Positions 1-7,427 of a stretch of DNA of 19,716 nucleotides are shown one piece after another. The notes below the pieces were generated by a model. It had not been told where the DNA came from, made no database searches, and saw nothing but the letters and a program-made list of their open reading frames with translations. The translations under genes and the position numbers were made by a program. Origin of the DNA: CAYYYA01 sp964487895 (GTDB taxonomy: Bacteria > Patescibacteriota > Patescibacteriia > UBA1558 > 2-01-FULL-52-15); NCBI GenBank assembly GCA_964487895.1, contig CAZASM010000019.1, positions 1-19,716 of the forward strand, read 5' to 3'. Numbering within the stretch: position 1 is the stretch's first letter; each line of letters opens with the position of its first letter.

Positions 1-840
1 GATGCAGAAGTTTTGAAAGCTTTGCCGAAGCTAAAGCTGATTGTCACTATGTCAACGGGCTACGATCATATTGATTTGGTAGCTTGTAAAAAGCATAAAG
101 TAGTCGTTGCTAACGTGCCGTTCTACGGTGAGAATACTGTAGCTGAGCACGCCTTTGCTCTACTCTTGTCTATCAGCCGTAAAATTCATCAGTCATATAT
201 ACGTACGTCACACGGTAATTTCTCCAACGACGGCCTTCAAGGTTTTGATTTGAAAGGTAAAACAATTGGCGTCATCGGTACCGGTCACATTGGTCGGCAT
301 GTCATCCGTATGGCCAAAGGTTTTGAGATGAAGGTTATAGCTTTCGACGTCTATCCAGATAAGACCTGGGCCAAGAAGCAGGGAATCACCTATGCTACCT
401 TACCAAATCTTTTGAAACAATCTGACATTGTATCACTCCATGTACCGTATATGAAGGCAACACATCATTTGTTGAATAAGAAAAATATTGCGTTAATGAA
501 AAAAGGAGCAGTACTGATTAATACTGCGCGTGGCGGTTTAGTTGATACTGTAGCTATGGTCAAAGCGCTGCAACAGGGTAGACTGCATGCACTTGGTCTC
601 GATGTTTTTGAAGGTGAACAGCAGATTAAAGAAGAAGCCCAATTGCTGACGAAAGATTTTACGCGTGAAGAGCTAATTGTCAATATTGAAAATCATTTGT
701 TGATGCACTCGGACAAAGTTGTGCTGACACCGCATAATTCTTTTAACAGTAAAGAAGCGTTGGAGCGGATATTAGATACCACGGTGGAGAATATTAAGCA
801 GTTTGTGGCGAAGAAAAAAATTAGCAATCAGGTAAAATAA
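1..840 (+). CDS. D-isomer-specific 2-hydroxyacid dehydrogenase (D-lactate dehydrogenase-like), 5'-truncated
   Basis: NAD-dependent oxidoreductase expected to interconvert a 2-keto acid and a D-2-hydroxy acid (pyruvate/D-lactate is a plausible pair), in the cytoplasm. The frame is open from base 1, so the start lies outside the window; about 50-60 N-terminal residues are missing compared with the usual 320-335. Numbering from the first codon, the Rossmann motif GTGHIG is at 93-98, the substrate-binding/catalytic Arg is in NTARGG (R177), the Glu in DVFEGE (E204) and the catalytic His in LTPHNS (H245). All three catalytic residues are present. The motif MSTGYDHIDL near the N-terminal edge is also typical of the D-LDH branch. 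It converges on the RNase J operon with a shared terminator between them. The exact substrate cannot be read from sequence. A TTG at 13 could be mistaken for a start but is internal. Confidence 0.93.
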   Translation, partial: DAEVLKALPKLKLIVTMSTGYDHIDLVACKKHKVVVANVPFYGENTVAEHAFALLLSISRKIHQSYIRTSHGNFSNDGLQGFDLKGKTIGVIGTGHIGRHVIRMAKGFEMKVIAFDVYPDKTWAKKQGITYATLPNLLKQSDIVSLHVPYMKATHHLLNKKNIALMKKGAVLINTARGGLVDTVAMVKALQQGRLHALGLDVFEGEQQIKEEAQLLTKDFTREELIVNIENHLLMHSDKVVLTPHNSFNSKEALERILDTTVENIKQFVAKKKISNQVK

Positions 841-906
841 AACACCGCTTGACCCCCTCTAACTCCCCCTTATAAAAGGGGGAGAAAGTACGGTGACGGT
901 GTTTTT
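839..906. terminator. Bidirectional terminator built on a C-rich palindromic repeat
   Basis: An outer 9-bp stem (839-847 AAAACACCG with 897-905 CGGTGTTTT) encloses an inner 9-bp hairpin (863-871 CTCCCCCTT, loop ATAA, 876-884 AAGGGGGAG). A T run follows at 902-906 on the plus strand, and the minus strand reads into TGTTTTATTTT. It separates the dehydrogenase from the convergent RNase J gene. The inner part belongs to the C-rich repeat family also seen near 10105 and 15197. Confidence 0.8.
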
Positions 907-911
907 GATTA

Positions 912-2792
912 TTAGACAGCAATTAGTACAGGTAAGATCATCGGACGGCGCTGAGTTTTGGTATAGATGAATTGACCCAGTTCGTTACGCAGTTTTTCTT
1001 TGACGTATTCGTCATTGATTTCCATCTTAATCTCCGACTCATTGATAATAGCTTTAATTTTAGCTCTGATCATTTCAACGAGTTGCTTATTTTCACGCAT
1101 ATAGATGAAGCCACGTGAGATAATATCGGGTGAAGCAGTCAACTTGCCACTTTTGCCAGCGATGGTAGCAATGATGACAATCATACCGTCGGCTGCCATC
1201 ATTTGACGGTCACGTAGAACGACATGAGAGACATCACCGACACCAAGACCGTCCACAAAGACATATTCGGAGTTGACTTTCTTATTTGTCAGCTTACCAC
1301 CGGCTTTAGTGAATTCAATTATCTGCCCGTTGTCAGCGACAAAGATATTTTTCTTTGGTACACCGCTAGCTTCGGCTACCTTCGCATGGATTTGCAAGAA
1401 GGAATGATTACCATAGACTGGTATGTGGTATTTTGGTTTGACCATTTGAATGACTTCAGCTAGATCTTCTTGGCGGGCATGACCTCCGGCGTGAACGTCC
1501 ATCATTTGATAATGAATGACTTCGGCTTTTTGGCGGTAGATAACATCTTTCAATCTTTGGACTGAGCGTTCATTACCCGGGATGACTGAGGATGAGAAGA
1601 CGACAGTATCACCTGGTTCGAGGTGGAGACTGCGATGTTCTTTGGTGGCGATACGCATCATCATGGCTTGATCTTCACCTTGAGCTCCAGTACATATGAT
1701 GATAATGCGATTATCAGGATACTGCTTCATATCCTTCAGTTGAATGATAGTACCTTTTTTCACATGCATATAGCCCAGAGCTTGAGCTAGTTCCATATTA
1801 CGTTTCATACTGTAACCCTCGATGATCACTTTTTTATTCAAGCGTTCAGCGGCCCAAATAATCTGTTGGATACGGTTCAAGAGTGAGGCGAAAGTTCCAA
1901 GAATAATACGGCCTTTGGCAGTAGCAAGAATTTCATCAATATTTCCTTGAATATCACCTTCAGTTAATTGGCGACCAGCTTGGGGAGCGTTGGTACTGTC
2001 GGCCATCAGAGCGAGAATGCCTTTACGACCCCAGGATAATACCTTTTCAACTTCAGCTGGAGCACTACCGGAAGCCTTGGGATCAAGTTTGAAATCACCA
2101 GTGTGCATGATAGCACCGACGGGAGTTTCCAAGACCACACCGACAGCAGCCGGGATGTTGTGACTGACTCCGAAAAAGGAGATACGGAATTTACCAAGAT
2201 GCAAAACTGAATCAGTTTCGATTGATTGTAGTTTTAACGGTGGAGTTTTGTAATCTTCCTGACGGTTAGCGATAATTCCGAGTGTTAACGGCGTACCGTA
2301 GATAGTAGGATTACCTAATTTAGGAATCAAATGTGGAATAGCACCGATGTGGTCATAATGACCGTGGGTGATGATCACTCCGCGGATATTTTTTTCTTTA
2401 CCTTTCAGGCATTCAATATTTGGAATGATGTAGTCGATACCTGGCATGTCTTCTTCTGGCCATTGGAGACCCATATCGAGGATGACGATGTCATTCTCAT
2501 ACTCAAAGATAGACATGTTACGACCGACTTCCTCATTACCTCCCAGTGGAATGATACTAAGGGTACCGGCTTCTGTTTTTAGTGTGTGCACATTTTGTGC
2601 TGTACTTGGGAGTTCGCGACGACCATAGCGAGGACGACGGTCATTGGTACGTGGACGACGGGAGTTGCGAGAGCGTGGTTGTCCGCTGGGTTGTTTCGCC
2701 TGGGACGCTGCATTAGCAGGGCTCGTGGCCGGGCCAGCCACGCCGTGTCTAGGCGCGCGAGGACCGCGATGTTGTGTGTGTTGTGTGTTCAT
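912..2792 (-). CDS. rnj: Ribonuclease J
   Basis: Metallo-beta-lactamase/beta-CASP ribonuclease with endo- and 5'-3' exonuclease activity in mRNA decay and RNA maturation. It has 626 aa. Residues 1 to about 70 are a low-complexity Arg/Pro/Gly/Gln-rich tail, then the lactamase fold begins at SIIPLGGNEEVG. The zinc motif is HGHYDH (143-148; many homologues have HGHEDH). Other landmarks are HTGDFKLD, the beta-CASP segment FSSSVIPGNE and DVHAGGHARQED. The C-terminal domain (VFVDGLGVGDVS onward) is complete. The ATG lies only 6 bp after the stop of the upstream solute-binding protein gene, so it is the last gene of the secG operon. No Shine-Dalgarno is visible. The basic tail may bind RNA or be an interaction tail (inference). 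Confidence 0.97.
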   Translation of the reverse strand: MNTQHTQHRGPRAPRHGVAGPATSPANAASQAKQPSGQPRSRNSRRPRTNDRRPRYGRRELPSTAQNVHTLKTEAGTLSIIPLGGNEEVGRNMSIFEYENDIVILDMGLQWPEEDMPGIDYIIPNIECLKGKEKNIRGVIITHGHYDHIGAIPHLIPKLGNPTIYGTPLTLGIIANRQEDYKTPPLKLQSIETDSVLHLGKFRISFFGVSHNIPAAVGVVLETPVGAIMHTGDFKLDPKASGSAPAEVEKVLSWGRKGILALMADSTNAPQAGRQLTEGDIQGNIDEILATAKGRIILGTFASLLNRIQQIIWAAERLNKKVIIEGYSMKRNMELAQALGYMHVKKGTIIQLKDMKQYPDNRIIIICTGAQGEDQAMMMRIATKEHRSLHLEPGDTVVFSSSVIPGNERSVQRLKDVIYRQKAEVIHYQMMDVHAGGHARQEDLAEVIQMVKPKYHIPVYGNHSFLQIHAKVAEASGVPKKNIFVADNGQIIEFTKAGGKLTNKKVNSEYVFVDGLGVGDVSHVVLRDRQMMAADGMIVIIATIAGKSGKLTASPDIISRGFIYMRENKQLVEMIRAKIKAIINESEIKMEINDEYVKEKLRNELGQFIYTKTQRRPMILPVLIAV

Positions 2793-2798
2793 AGTTAG

Positions 2799-4610
2799 TT
2801 ATTTGGACCAGGAGCGAGAAGTCTTGAGATACCAATTGGTAATGTCAGCGAATCTCTCAGCCGGCGTATTAATTCTGGTTAGTTGTTCAGTCCCCTTGAG
2901 ATTTTTGGCTACTGGATAACTGTAGCTGGGGTTATACAGGAAGAAAGCATAGACTTGCTCCTGTAGTTTATTTTGAAAGAGTTTGTATTGTTCAATTTTA
3001 GTCTGCTGGTTGTCACTGGCGCGAGCTTTATCGAGCGCGGCGTCGATATCACGATTACCGAAAATACTAAGGTTTAAACCGGGAGTCTTAGTTTGACTGG
3101 AATGCCAGAAAGGATAAGGATCTTGGCTTGGTCCGATTACTTGGCCAAAGAGTAGGAGCTGATAACTTCGTGGAGCTATCACATCTTTCAAAATAGTTGT
3201 GCGGGAGATCGGCTCGATATTAGTTTTGACGCCTATTTGTTCCCAATATTTTTTTACTAAATTTGCTACGGCCAAAGTTTCCGGTTGGTCGACAGTGGTC
3301 AGAGTTAGTTCTAAAGGCTGATCATCTTTATTGAAACGAAAGGTAGTGTCATCTTTCACTTTCCAACCAGCTTGATCTAGCATTGATTTACTAGAGTCTG
3401 GTTGAAAGTTATAAGCTTTGACATTGGCGTCATAACCAGGCATCCCAGCGAGGATAGGGGAATTGATAACGACGTTATCCTCGTTTTTGCTATCTTTGAG
3501 GATTTGGTCACGATCCAGAGCAGAAGCCAGAGCCTGACGAATTTTCAAATCTTTCAACACAGCGTTACCATCAGGATTAATAAAGATAGCTGTGTACTGA
3601 GGAACAATCAAATTTAAAATTTTTGTCTGTTTACTGATCGCTGATTGTAAAGGACTATCTTTTGGCAGAAGACTTAAACCATTAACGTTCTGGTTTTTCA
3701 AAGCTTCTGTGCCTGATTCAAAATCAGGATAAAATTTGAAATTTAATTCGCTGATGTAGGCTGGCCGGCGGTAGAAGTTTTTATTCGCTTCTAAGGTGTA
3801 GAGTTTGATCGAGCCTGATTTAGAGTCTTTGGTTAAAGATTTAAATTTGTAGGGCCCACTGCCTATTGGTTTGGTCATGGCTTCGGCTAAAGGTGCATTG
3901 GTCGCAGGTATAGAATACCAGATGTGTTTCGGAATGATACCGATAGTTAGACTATTAATAAAAGGTGCATAGGGTTGCGCTAGATGAATGCTGAGCGTAG
4001 TATCATTTAATACTTCTATTTTTACTCCACTGAAACTTAAGCGCAAGGGACTTTTCAGTTCTGGATCTTGAACCGCTGTCAGAGTGTAGTCCACATCTTC
4101 TGCTGTTAGAGGTTCGCCATCGTGCCAACGGAGATTATCTTTTAATTTGAAAGTATACGTTTTTTTATCATCACTAATAGTATAACCTTCTGCTAGATCG
4201 GTGACGAGCTGTCCTTGAGCGTCCATTTTCATCAAGCCAGAAAATATCACAGCGCTGAGGTCACGATCCACATCATTAGAAGCGAGTAGAGGATTGATAT
4301 AGTGTGGTACGCCAATTAACCCCTCGGTATAACTACCGCCAGCTTTTGCCACTACGTGAGTATGAGTAAGATAATTTTGAACGATTAAACCGATGCTGGA
4401 TATCACAATCAAAGCTATCGCCACCAGGGCTCGCTTTTTTTCTTCAGGTAGCAGAATTTTATTCAGCTGTTTGAGCTGTTGCCAACCGGGAAGGTGTTTT
4501 TTGTTTAATGAAGTGACGATGTTGAGGTCAAGCTGAGTATGATCATCTGGAGCAGAAGATTTCTGCTTGCCAGACAAGGCAACCTGAACGCGTGACCACA
4601 AATCGGTCAA
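2799..4610 (-). CDS. Membrane-anchored family-5 solute-binding protein (peptide ABC transporter type)
   Basis: Extracytoplasmic substrate-binding protein of the SBP_bac_5 (OppA/DppA) family, 603 aa. Residues 1 to about 58 are a hydrophilic, probably cytoplasmic segment. A single hydrophobic helix follows (about 61-80, ALVAIALIVISSIGLIV) with no lipobox cysteine, so the protein seems tethered by an uncleaved helix. The binding domain starts at GGSYTEGLIG and contains PHYINPLLASND, DLAEGYTISDDKKTYTFKLK and LRWHDGEPLTAEDV, all family landmarks. The start is a TTG at 4610: no in-frame ATG exists before the conserved domain, and an in-frame stop lies about 30 bases upstream. There is no clear SD. 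It lies between secG and rnj in one operon; permease and ATPase genes are not in the window. Peptide binding is inferred from the family. Confidence 0.92.
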   Translation of the reverse strand: MTDLWSRVQVALSGKQKSSAPDDHTQLDLNIVTSLNKKHLPGWQQLKQLNKILLPEEKKRALVAIALIVISSIGLIVQNYLTHTHVVAKAGGSYTEGLIGVPHYINPLLASNDVDRDLSAVIFSGLMKMDAQGQLVTDLAEGYTISDDKKTYTFKLKDNLRWHDGEPLTAEDVDYTLTAVQDPELKSPLRLSFSGVKIEVLNDTTLSIHLAQPYAPFINSLTIGIIPKHIWYSIPATNAPLAEAMTKPIGSGPYKFKSLTKDSKSGSIKLYTLEANKNFYRRPAYISELNFKFYPDFESGTEALKNQNVNGLSLLPKDSPLQSAISKQTKILNLIVPQYTAIFINPDGNAVLKDLKIRQALASALDRDQILKDSKNEDNVVINSPILAGMPGYDANVKAYNFQPDSSKSMLDQAGWKVKDDTTFRFNKDDQPLELTLTTVDQPETLAVANLVKKYWEQIGVKTNIEPISRTTILKDVIAPRSYQLLLFGQVIGPSQDPYPFWHSSQTKTPGLNLSIFGNRDIDAALDKARASDNQQTKIEQYKLFQNKLQEQVYAFFLYNPSYSYPVAKNLKGTEQLTRINTPAERFADITNWYLKTSRSWSK

Positions 4611-4654
4611 AGCGGGGAAACGAATAAGAGTAGCTTAATAGTTAGGTAGAGAAG

Positions 4655-4873
4655 TTAGGCCACGAAGACGCTGGCCAAGGTAGAAATCATAAAGAGGGCG
4701 ATCAAAACAATGGTCGCACGAAAGATGATCTTCTCAGCGCCACGTTTGGTGCGGTAGACAGCGCTGTCGCCGCCAAAAGCGCCACCCAAACCGGCTGACT
4801 GACTTTGAATCAAAATTACCCCAATGAGGAGTAAGGAAATGACAATTTGAGCAATGTAGAGAATAGTCTGCAT
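4655..4873 (-). CDS. secG: Preprotein translocase subunit SecG
   Basis: Small auxiliary subunit of the SecYEG channel, 72 aa, with two membrane helices (about residues 4-24 and 48-70). The conserved loop between them contains GLGGAFGGDSAVYRTKRGAEK. The start is placed at the ATG at 4873 (MQTILYIAQ) rather than the in-frame TTG at 4915, because that TTG is the first three bases of a TTGACA -35 box, so a longer protein would begin inside the promoter. First gene of the secG / solute-binding protein / rnj operon, 44 bp upstream of the second gene. No Shine-Dalgarno; the predicted leader is about 5-8 bases. Confidence 0.93.
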   Translation of the reverse strand: MQTILYIAQIVISLLLIGVILIQSQSAGLGGAFGGDSAVYRTKRGAEKIIFRATIVLIALFMISTLASVFVA

Positions 4874-4886
4874 ACAGTATTTAAGG

Positions 4887-4915
4887 ATAATAGCAGATTT
4901 AGGGGAGGATGTCAA
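4887..4915 (-). promoter_or_regulatory. Sigma70 promoter of the secG operon
   Basis: On the minus strand TTGACA (4910-4915) and TATTAT (4887-4892) are separated by exactly 17 bp, an almost ideal housekeeping promoter. The -10 ends 13 bases before the secG ATG, so the mRNA leader should be very short. It fixes the secG start. Confidence 0.85.
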
Positions 4916-4941
4916 TTTGGATCAGATAGTATGCCCAACGG

Positions 4942-4993
4942 GTAGGCGCTCTGCTAGCAGAGCGCAATTGTGTCGCACTAGTGCGACGCCTAC
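4942..4993. repeat. Three-way-junction palindromic repeat
   Basis: The outer arms GTAGGC (4942-4947) and GCCTAC (4988-4993) are perfect complements. Between them lie two perfect 16-base palindromes, GCTCTGCTAGCAGAGC (4948-4963) and GTCGCACTAGTGCGAC (4972-4987), joined by GCAATTGT. Both palindromes have CTAG at the centre. The folded form is a cloverleaf-like three-way junction. It sits between the divergent secG and flavoprotein promoters. A decayed relative (TAGGC...GCGACGCCTA) lies at 10022-10052. Confidence 0.8.
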
Positions 4994-5013
4994 TGATAAA
5001 GAGATTTAAATAA

Positions 5014-5042
5014 TTGACCATAGTCTTATACTGTGGTTTTAT
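5014..5042 (+). promoter_or_regulatory. Probable promoter of the flavoprotein gene
   Basis: TTGACC (5014-5019) is followed after 17 bp by TTTTAT (5037-5042), a modest -10 that overlaps a better but worse-spaced TATAAC at 5040. It ends about 10 bases before the ATG at 5053. As with secG, the in-frame TTG that would extend the protein is the -35 box itself. Confidence 0.6.
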
Positions 5043-5052
5043 AACTGTCAGT

Positions 5053-6306
5053 ATGACCGAAAAGAATATCAAACGTGTAGCAGTCATCGGCGGCGGCGCA
5101 GCTGGCATGATGTGCGCTGCTACTATCAACGAGCTCAATCCTAGTATTGAAGTTTTTCTGATTGAAAAAAATGAGTCTCTGGGCAAGAAGGTAATTATCT
5201 CCGGCGGTGGTCGCTGCAACGTGACAACCGGTATCACCGATGTTGACTTGCTATTAACCAAATACCCTCGGGGAGAGAAGTTTCTCGCACCTGCCATGCA
5301 CGGTTTCCCACCGGATGAAGTTATCAGATGGTTTGAAGCACACGGCGTACCGTTGAAATGCGAGAAAGATTTACGCGTATTTCCTGTATCGGACAAAGGT
5401 AAAGATGTTGTTGGAGCCTTTGAAAAAATATTTGCTCAGGCACAGACCAAAGTTTTATTTCAACACTCAGTTCAGGGAGTAGTTAAGGAGGGTGAGCAAT
5501 TTGTTGTAAATTTTAGAACTGGCGAACCACTGACTGTTGACGCAGTTGTTTTTGCGGTTGGTGGTCAAGCTTATCGTCAGACTGGCTCTACGGGTGACGG
5601 CTACACTATGGCAGAGAGTTTGGGTCATAGCATTACCGAGTTGGCACCAAGTTTGAGTTCGTTATTAACAACTGAAGCTACAGCACGCGATATTTCTGGG
5701 GTTTCTTTTCCCAAAGCTACCTTCACAGCGCACGGTACTGAGCGTCAGCAGTTTACTGGACCATTTATCTTTACTCATTTTGGTGTCAGTGGTCCGGCAG
5801 TCTTCGCTTTGTCTGGGTTAACTGCTTTTGAAAAGTTCGATGTTGAGCATCCTTTGAAAATTACCATTGATTTGATCCCAGATGTACCACAAGCGAAAGC
5901 GTTAACTATCATCAGATCATTCATGTCGTCTCAACCAAAGAAATTTTTTGCTCATACCTTACATAAATTTGTACCGCTGTCAGTAGCCAATGTTATTATT
6001 CGCGAAATCGGTATGCAACCATATCGTCAGAACAGTGTTGTTACTGATAAAGAAGTGATCGCGGCTGTTGATTGGCTCAAGGCGGTACCACTGACCGTAG
6101 TCGATCGGCGACCAGGAGATGAGTTCGTTACTGCTGGTGGAATTAATCTCAATGAAATAGATTCAAAGACTCTAGAATCTAAAATTTGTAAAAATCTATA
6201 CTTTGCCGGAGAGCTGATTGATGTTGATGGGTTCACTGGTGGGTTTAACTTGCAAGCCTCGTGGGCTACCGGCAGAGCGGCCGGTATAGATATTGTTTCG
6301 ATCTAG
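5053..6306 (+). CDS. NAD(P)/FAD-dependent oxidoreductase, HI0933/BaiN family flavoprotein
   Basis: Cytoplasmic flavoprotein of the HI0933-like/BaiN family, 417 aa. The dinucleotide-binding motif VAVIGGGAAGMM lies at about residues 9-20, followed by the second family hallmark GKKVIISGGGRCNVTT (about 44-59). The C-terminal FAD-binding signature is NLYFAGELIDVDGFTGGFNLQ, ending in a typical ASWATGRAAG motif. The middle insert domain carries GPFIFTHFGVSGPAVF. The substrate is unknown: BaiN members act on bile-acid intermediates in gut bacteria, but most of the family is uncharacterised and that activity should not be transferred here. The start at 5053 is chosen because an upstream in-frame TTG forms part of the promoter. 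No SD sequence. Apparently monocistronic. Confidence 0.93.
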   Translation: MTEKNIKRVAVIGGGAAGMMCAATINELNPSIEVFLIEKNESLGKKVIISGGGRCNVTTGITDVDLLLTKYPRGEKFLAPAMHGFPPDEVIRWFEAHGVPLKCEKDLRVFPVSDKGKDVVGAFEKIFAQAQTKVLFQHSVQGVVKEGEQFVVNFRTGEPLTVDAVVFAVGGQAYRQTGSTGDGYTMAESLGHSITELAPSLSSLLTTEATARDISGVSFPKATFTAHGTERQQFTGPFIFTHFGVSGPAVFALSGLTAFEKFDVEHPLKITIDLIPDVPQAKALTIIRSFMSSQPKKFFAHTLHKFVPLSVANVIIREIGMQPYRQNSVVTDKEVIAAVDWLKAVPLTVVDRRPGDEFVTAGGINLNEIDSKTLESKICKNLYFAGELIDVDGFTGGFNLQASWATGRAAGIDIVSI

Positions 6307-6308
6307 CC

Positions 6309-6347
6309 TGTCATTGCGAGCCTTGTACTCAAGGCGTGGCAATCTCC
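6309..6347. repeat. Dispersed TGTCATTGCGAG...GGCAATCTC palindromic repeat
   Basis: TGTCATTGCGAG (6309-6320), inner hairpin CCTTG-TACT-CAAGG (6321-6334), then CGTGGCAATCTC (6335-6346). ATTGC and GCAAT pair across the element. It begins 2 bases after the flavoprotein stop and may help end that transcript. It is the same family as the larger element at 9786-9914. Confidence 0.75.
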
Positions 6348-6452
6348 AAGCGTACAAATGCAATTGACTATGCTGCTCCCCTATGGTTGTATTATCTTTG
6401 TTATTCTCGCATCAAGCTTGAACGTTCATTTCATTTTCTGGAGGATAGAGAC

Positions 6453-7139
6453 ATGAGTCGCTGGCAATCCGAAGATAACGACAATGCTGGACGCAGTGGC
6501 AGGGCGGAGTTTTTTGTCGCTCTAGCTGCCATACTTATCTTGTTGGGGCTTGTTTTGTCCCGATGTGCCAAGGCGAGTGGTATGGATTTTAGTACTGATC
6601 CAGTCGTCGAATCCGCTTTGAACAAGGTTTATATCTTGGGTGATTTCACTGGACCGATGGTGGCGATCGTCGCTATCAATGGTGACACCAGTTTGGCTGA
6701 CGGTGTGACGGCGAATTTGAAGGACAGTCTATCGGTCAGTCTCATCTGTTTCGATGCTGGCAACAAGCCGACCTGGGAAATATCGAAAGTGTTCTTACAA
6801 GCTTTAGTCCCTGGACAACCTGGTTGGCAAACAGTTGCCTTCAGTGCAGTGCCTGATGTCAGTCCTTATAGGTTCCGTCAGGGGATGGCTGAACTGTGCT
6901 GGAGTACGCTCCTCACTACTGAGCCGACGAAATACAGATCGGATGTTAGTTTTTTCACCGTTTTGGTCGATGTCTCCGGACAGCAAAATGGGAATTTTCC
7001 TCTCGTAGCGGGAGTCTGTAAATTCCGTGGCTGGTGCGTCGACAAGGACGGATATATTCTTCAGCCGCCTGGATTCAAAGATTACGAACCGGACTCTCAT
7101 GATTCCAGTTCTCCAGAGGTTGTAGTCCAGCTCAAGTAG
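6453..7139 (+). CDS. Hypothetical membrane-anchored exported protein
   Basis: Unrecognised 228-aa protein. Residues 1-18 are hydrophilic and polar (MSRWQSEDNDNAGRSGRAEF), followed by one hydrophobic helix at about 19-36, so the remaining 190 residues are probably outside the cytoplasm. That domain looks beta-rich and has several cysteines (C38, and others in LICFDAG, AELCWST, VCKFRGWC). C38 follows LSR, which is not a good lipobox. The start is the ATG at 6453 because GGAGG (6440-6444) lies 8 bases upstream; the longer open frame runs back into the repeat and the flavoprotein gene. Composition is visibly more G+C-rich than the flavoprotein gene. First of a run of SD-bearing small genes. A possible promoter, TTGACT (6364) with TATTAT (6390), has a poor 20-bp spacing. 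Confidence 0.8.
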   Translation: MSRWQSEDNDNAGRSGRAEFFVALAAILILLGLVLSRCAKASGMDFSTDPVVESALNKVYILGDFTGPMVAIVAINGDTSLADGVTANLKDSLSVSLICFDAGNKPTWEISKVFLQALVPGQPGWQTVAFSAVPDVSPYRFRQGMAELCWSTLLTTEPTKYRSDVSFFTVLVDVSGQQNGNFPLVAGVCKFRGWCVDKDGYILQPPGFKDYEPDSHDSSSPEVVVQLK

Positions 7140-7165
7140 AGGTCAAGTCTAAGAAGGGAGTATAA

Positions 7166-7183
7166 ATGCCGCGCAAGCAGTAA
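7166..7183 (+). CDS. Possible five-codon leader ORF (MPRKQ)
   Basis: GGGAG (7156-7160) is spaced 5 bases from an ATG that opens a five-codon frame ending in TAA at 7181-7183. That stop overlaps the Shine-Dalgarno (AAGGGGGG, 7182-7189) of the next gene, as in translational coupling or a leader peptide. It is so short that chance occurrence is a serious alternative. Confidence 0.25.
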   Translation: MPRKQ

Positions 7184-7193
7184 GGGGGGCTTC

Positions 7194-7349
7194 ATGTCAA
7201 AGAAAAAGTCCAGCAAGTCAAAACGCCAGCGGGCTAACGACTTATTCCGTTCTTCCAGTGAGAAGACGGACGCCAAGCTTCGACGTACGAGCAAAGGTCG
7301 ACGTGATAACCTTGCTCCATACTTGAAAGCTCGCGAGCGCCACAGATAG
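7194..7349 (+). CDS. Small, highly basic hypothetical protein (51 aa)
   Basis: ATG at 7194 preceded by a strong SD, AAGGGGGG (7182-7189). It encodes 51 residues beginning MSKKKSSKSKRQRAND and ending LKARERHR. Roughly a third of the residues are Lys or Arg; there are no hydrophobic helices and no cysteines. Such composition suits nucleic-acid or polyanion binding, but no family is recognised. It lies 54 bp after the membrane protein gene and before the 89-aa gene, probably on one transcript. Coding status rests on the SD, the clean frame and the position. Confidence 0.6.
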   Translation: MSKKKSSKSKRQRANDLFRSSSEKTDAKLRRTSKGRRDNLAPYLKARERHR

Positions 7350-7375
7350 GAGACCATCTCCGAAGCAGACTGATA

Positions 7376-7405
7376 TGACCCTCGAACCATTTGGTTCGAG
7401 GGTCA
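7376..7405. other. Perfect 13-bp intergenic hairpin without T run
   Basis: TGACCCTCGAACC (7376-7388), loop ATTT, GGTTCGAGGGTCA (7393-7405). It lies between the 51-aa and 89-aa genes, 10 bases before the latter's SD. No T run follows on either strand, so it is more likely an mRNA processing or stability element, or a protein-binding palindrome, than an intrinsic terminator. Confidence 0.7.
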
Positions 7406-7427
7406 TTAGAAAACAAAGGAGGCGCCA

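Noticed and set aside
2331..2919. Several plus-strand frames opposite rnj and the solute-binding protein
   Set aside because: Antisense shadows of strongly conserved genes, with no initiation signals.
4655..4915. Longer secG (86 aa) starting at the TTG at 4915
   Set aside because: That TTG is the first half of a perfect TTGACA -35 box with a TATTAT 17 bp further on; the ATG at 4873 gives a canonical SecG N-terminus.
4942..4993. Part of a CRISPR array or a tRNA-like cloverleaf
   Set aside because: There are no evenly spaced repeats, and the arms are two 16-base palindromes without anticodon or acceptor features; it is a palindromic repeat.
5014..5052. 13-residue N-terminal extension of the flavoprotein
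   Set aside because: It begins at a TTG that is part of a -35 box, and the extension lacks similarity to the family; the Rossmann motif follows normally after the ATG at 5053.
6261..6452. 64-residue N-terminal extension of the 228-aa membrane protein
   Set aside because: It would overlap the flavoprotein gene and a palindromic repeat; a strong SD marks the ATG at 6453.
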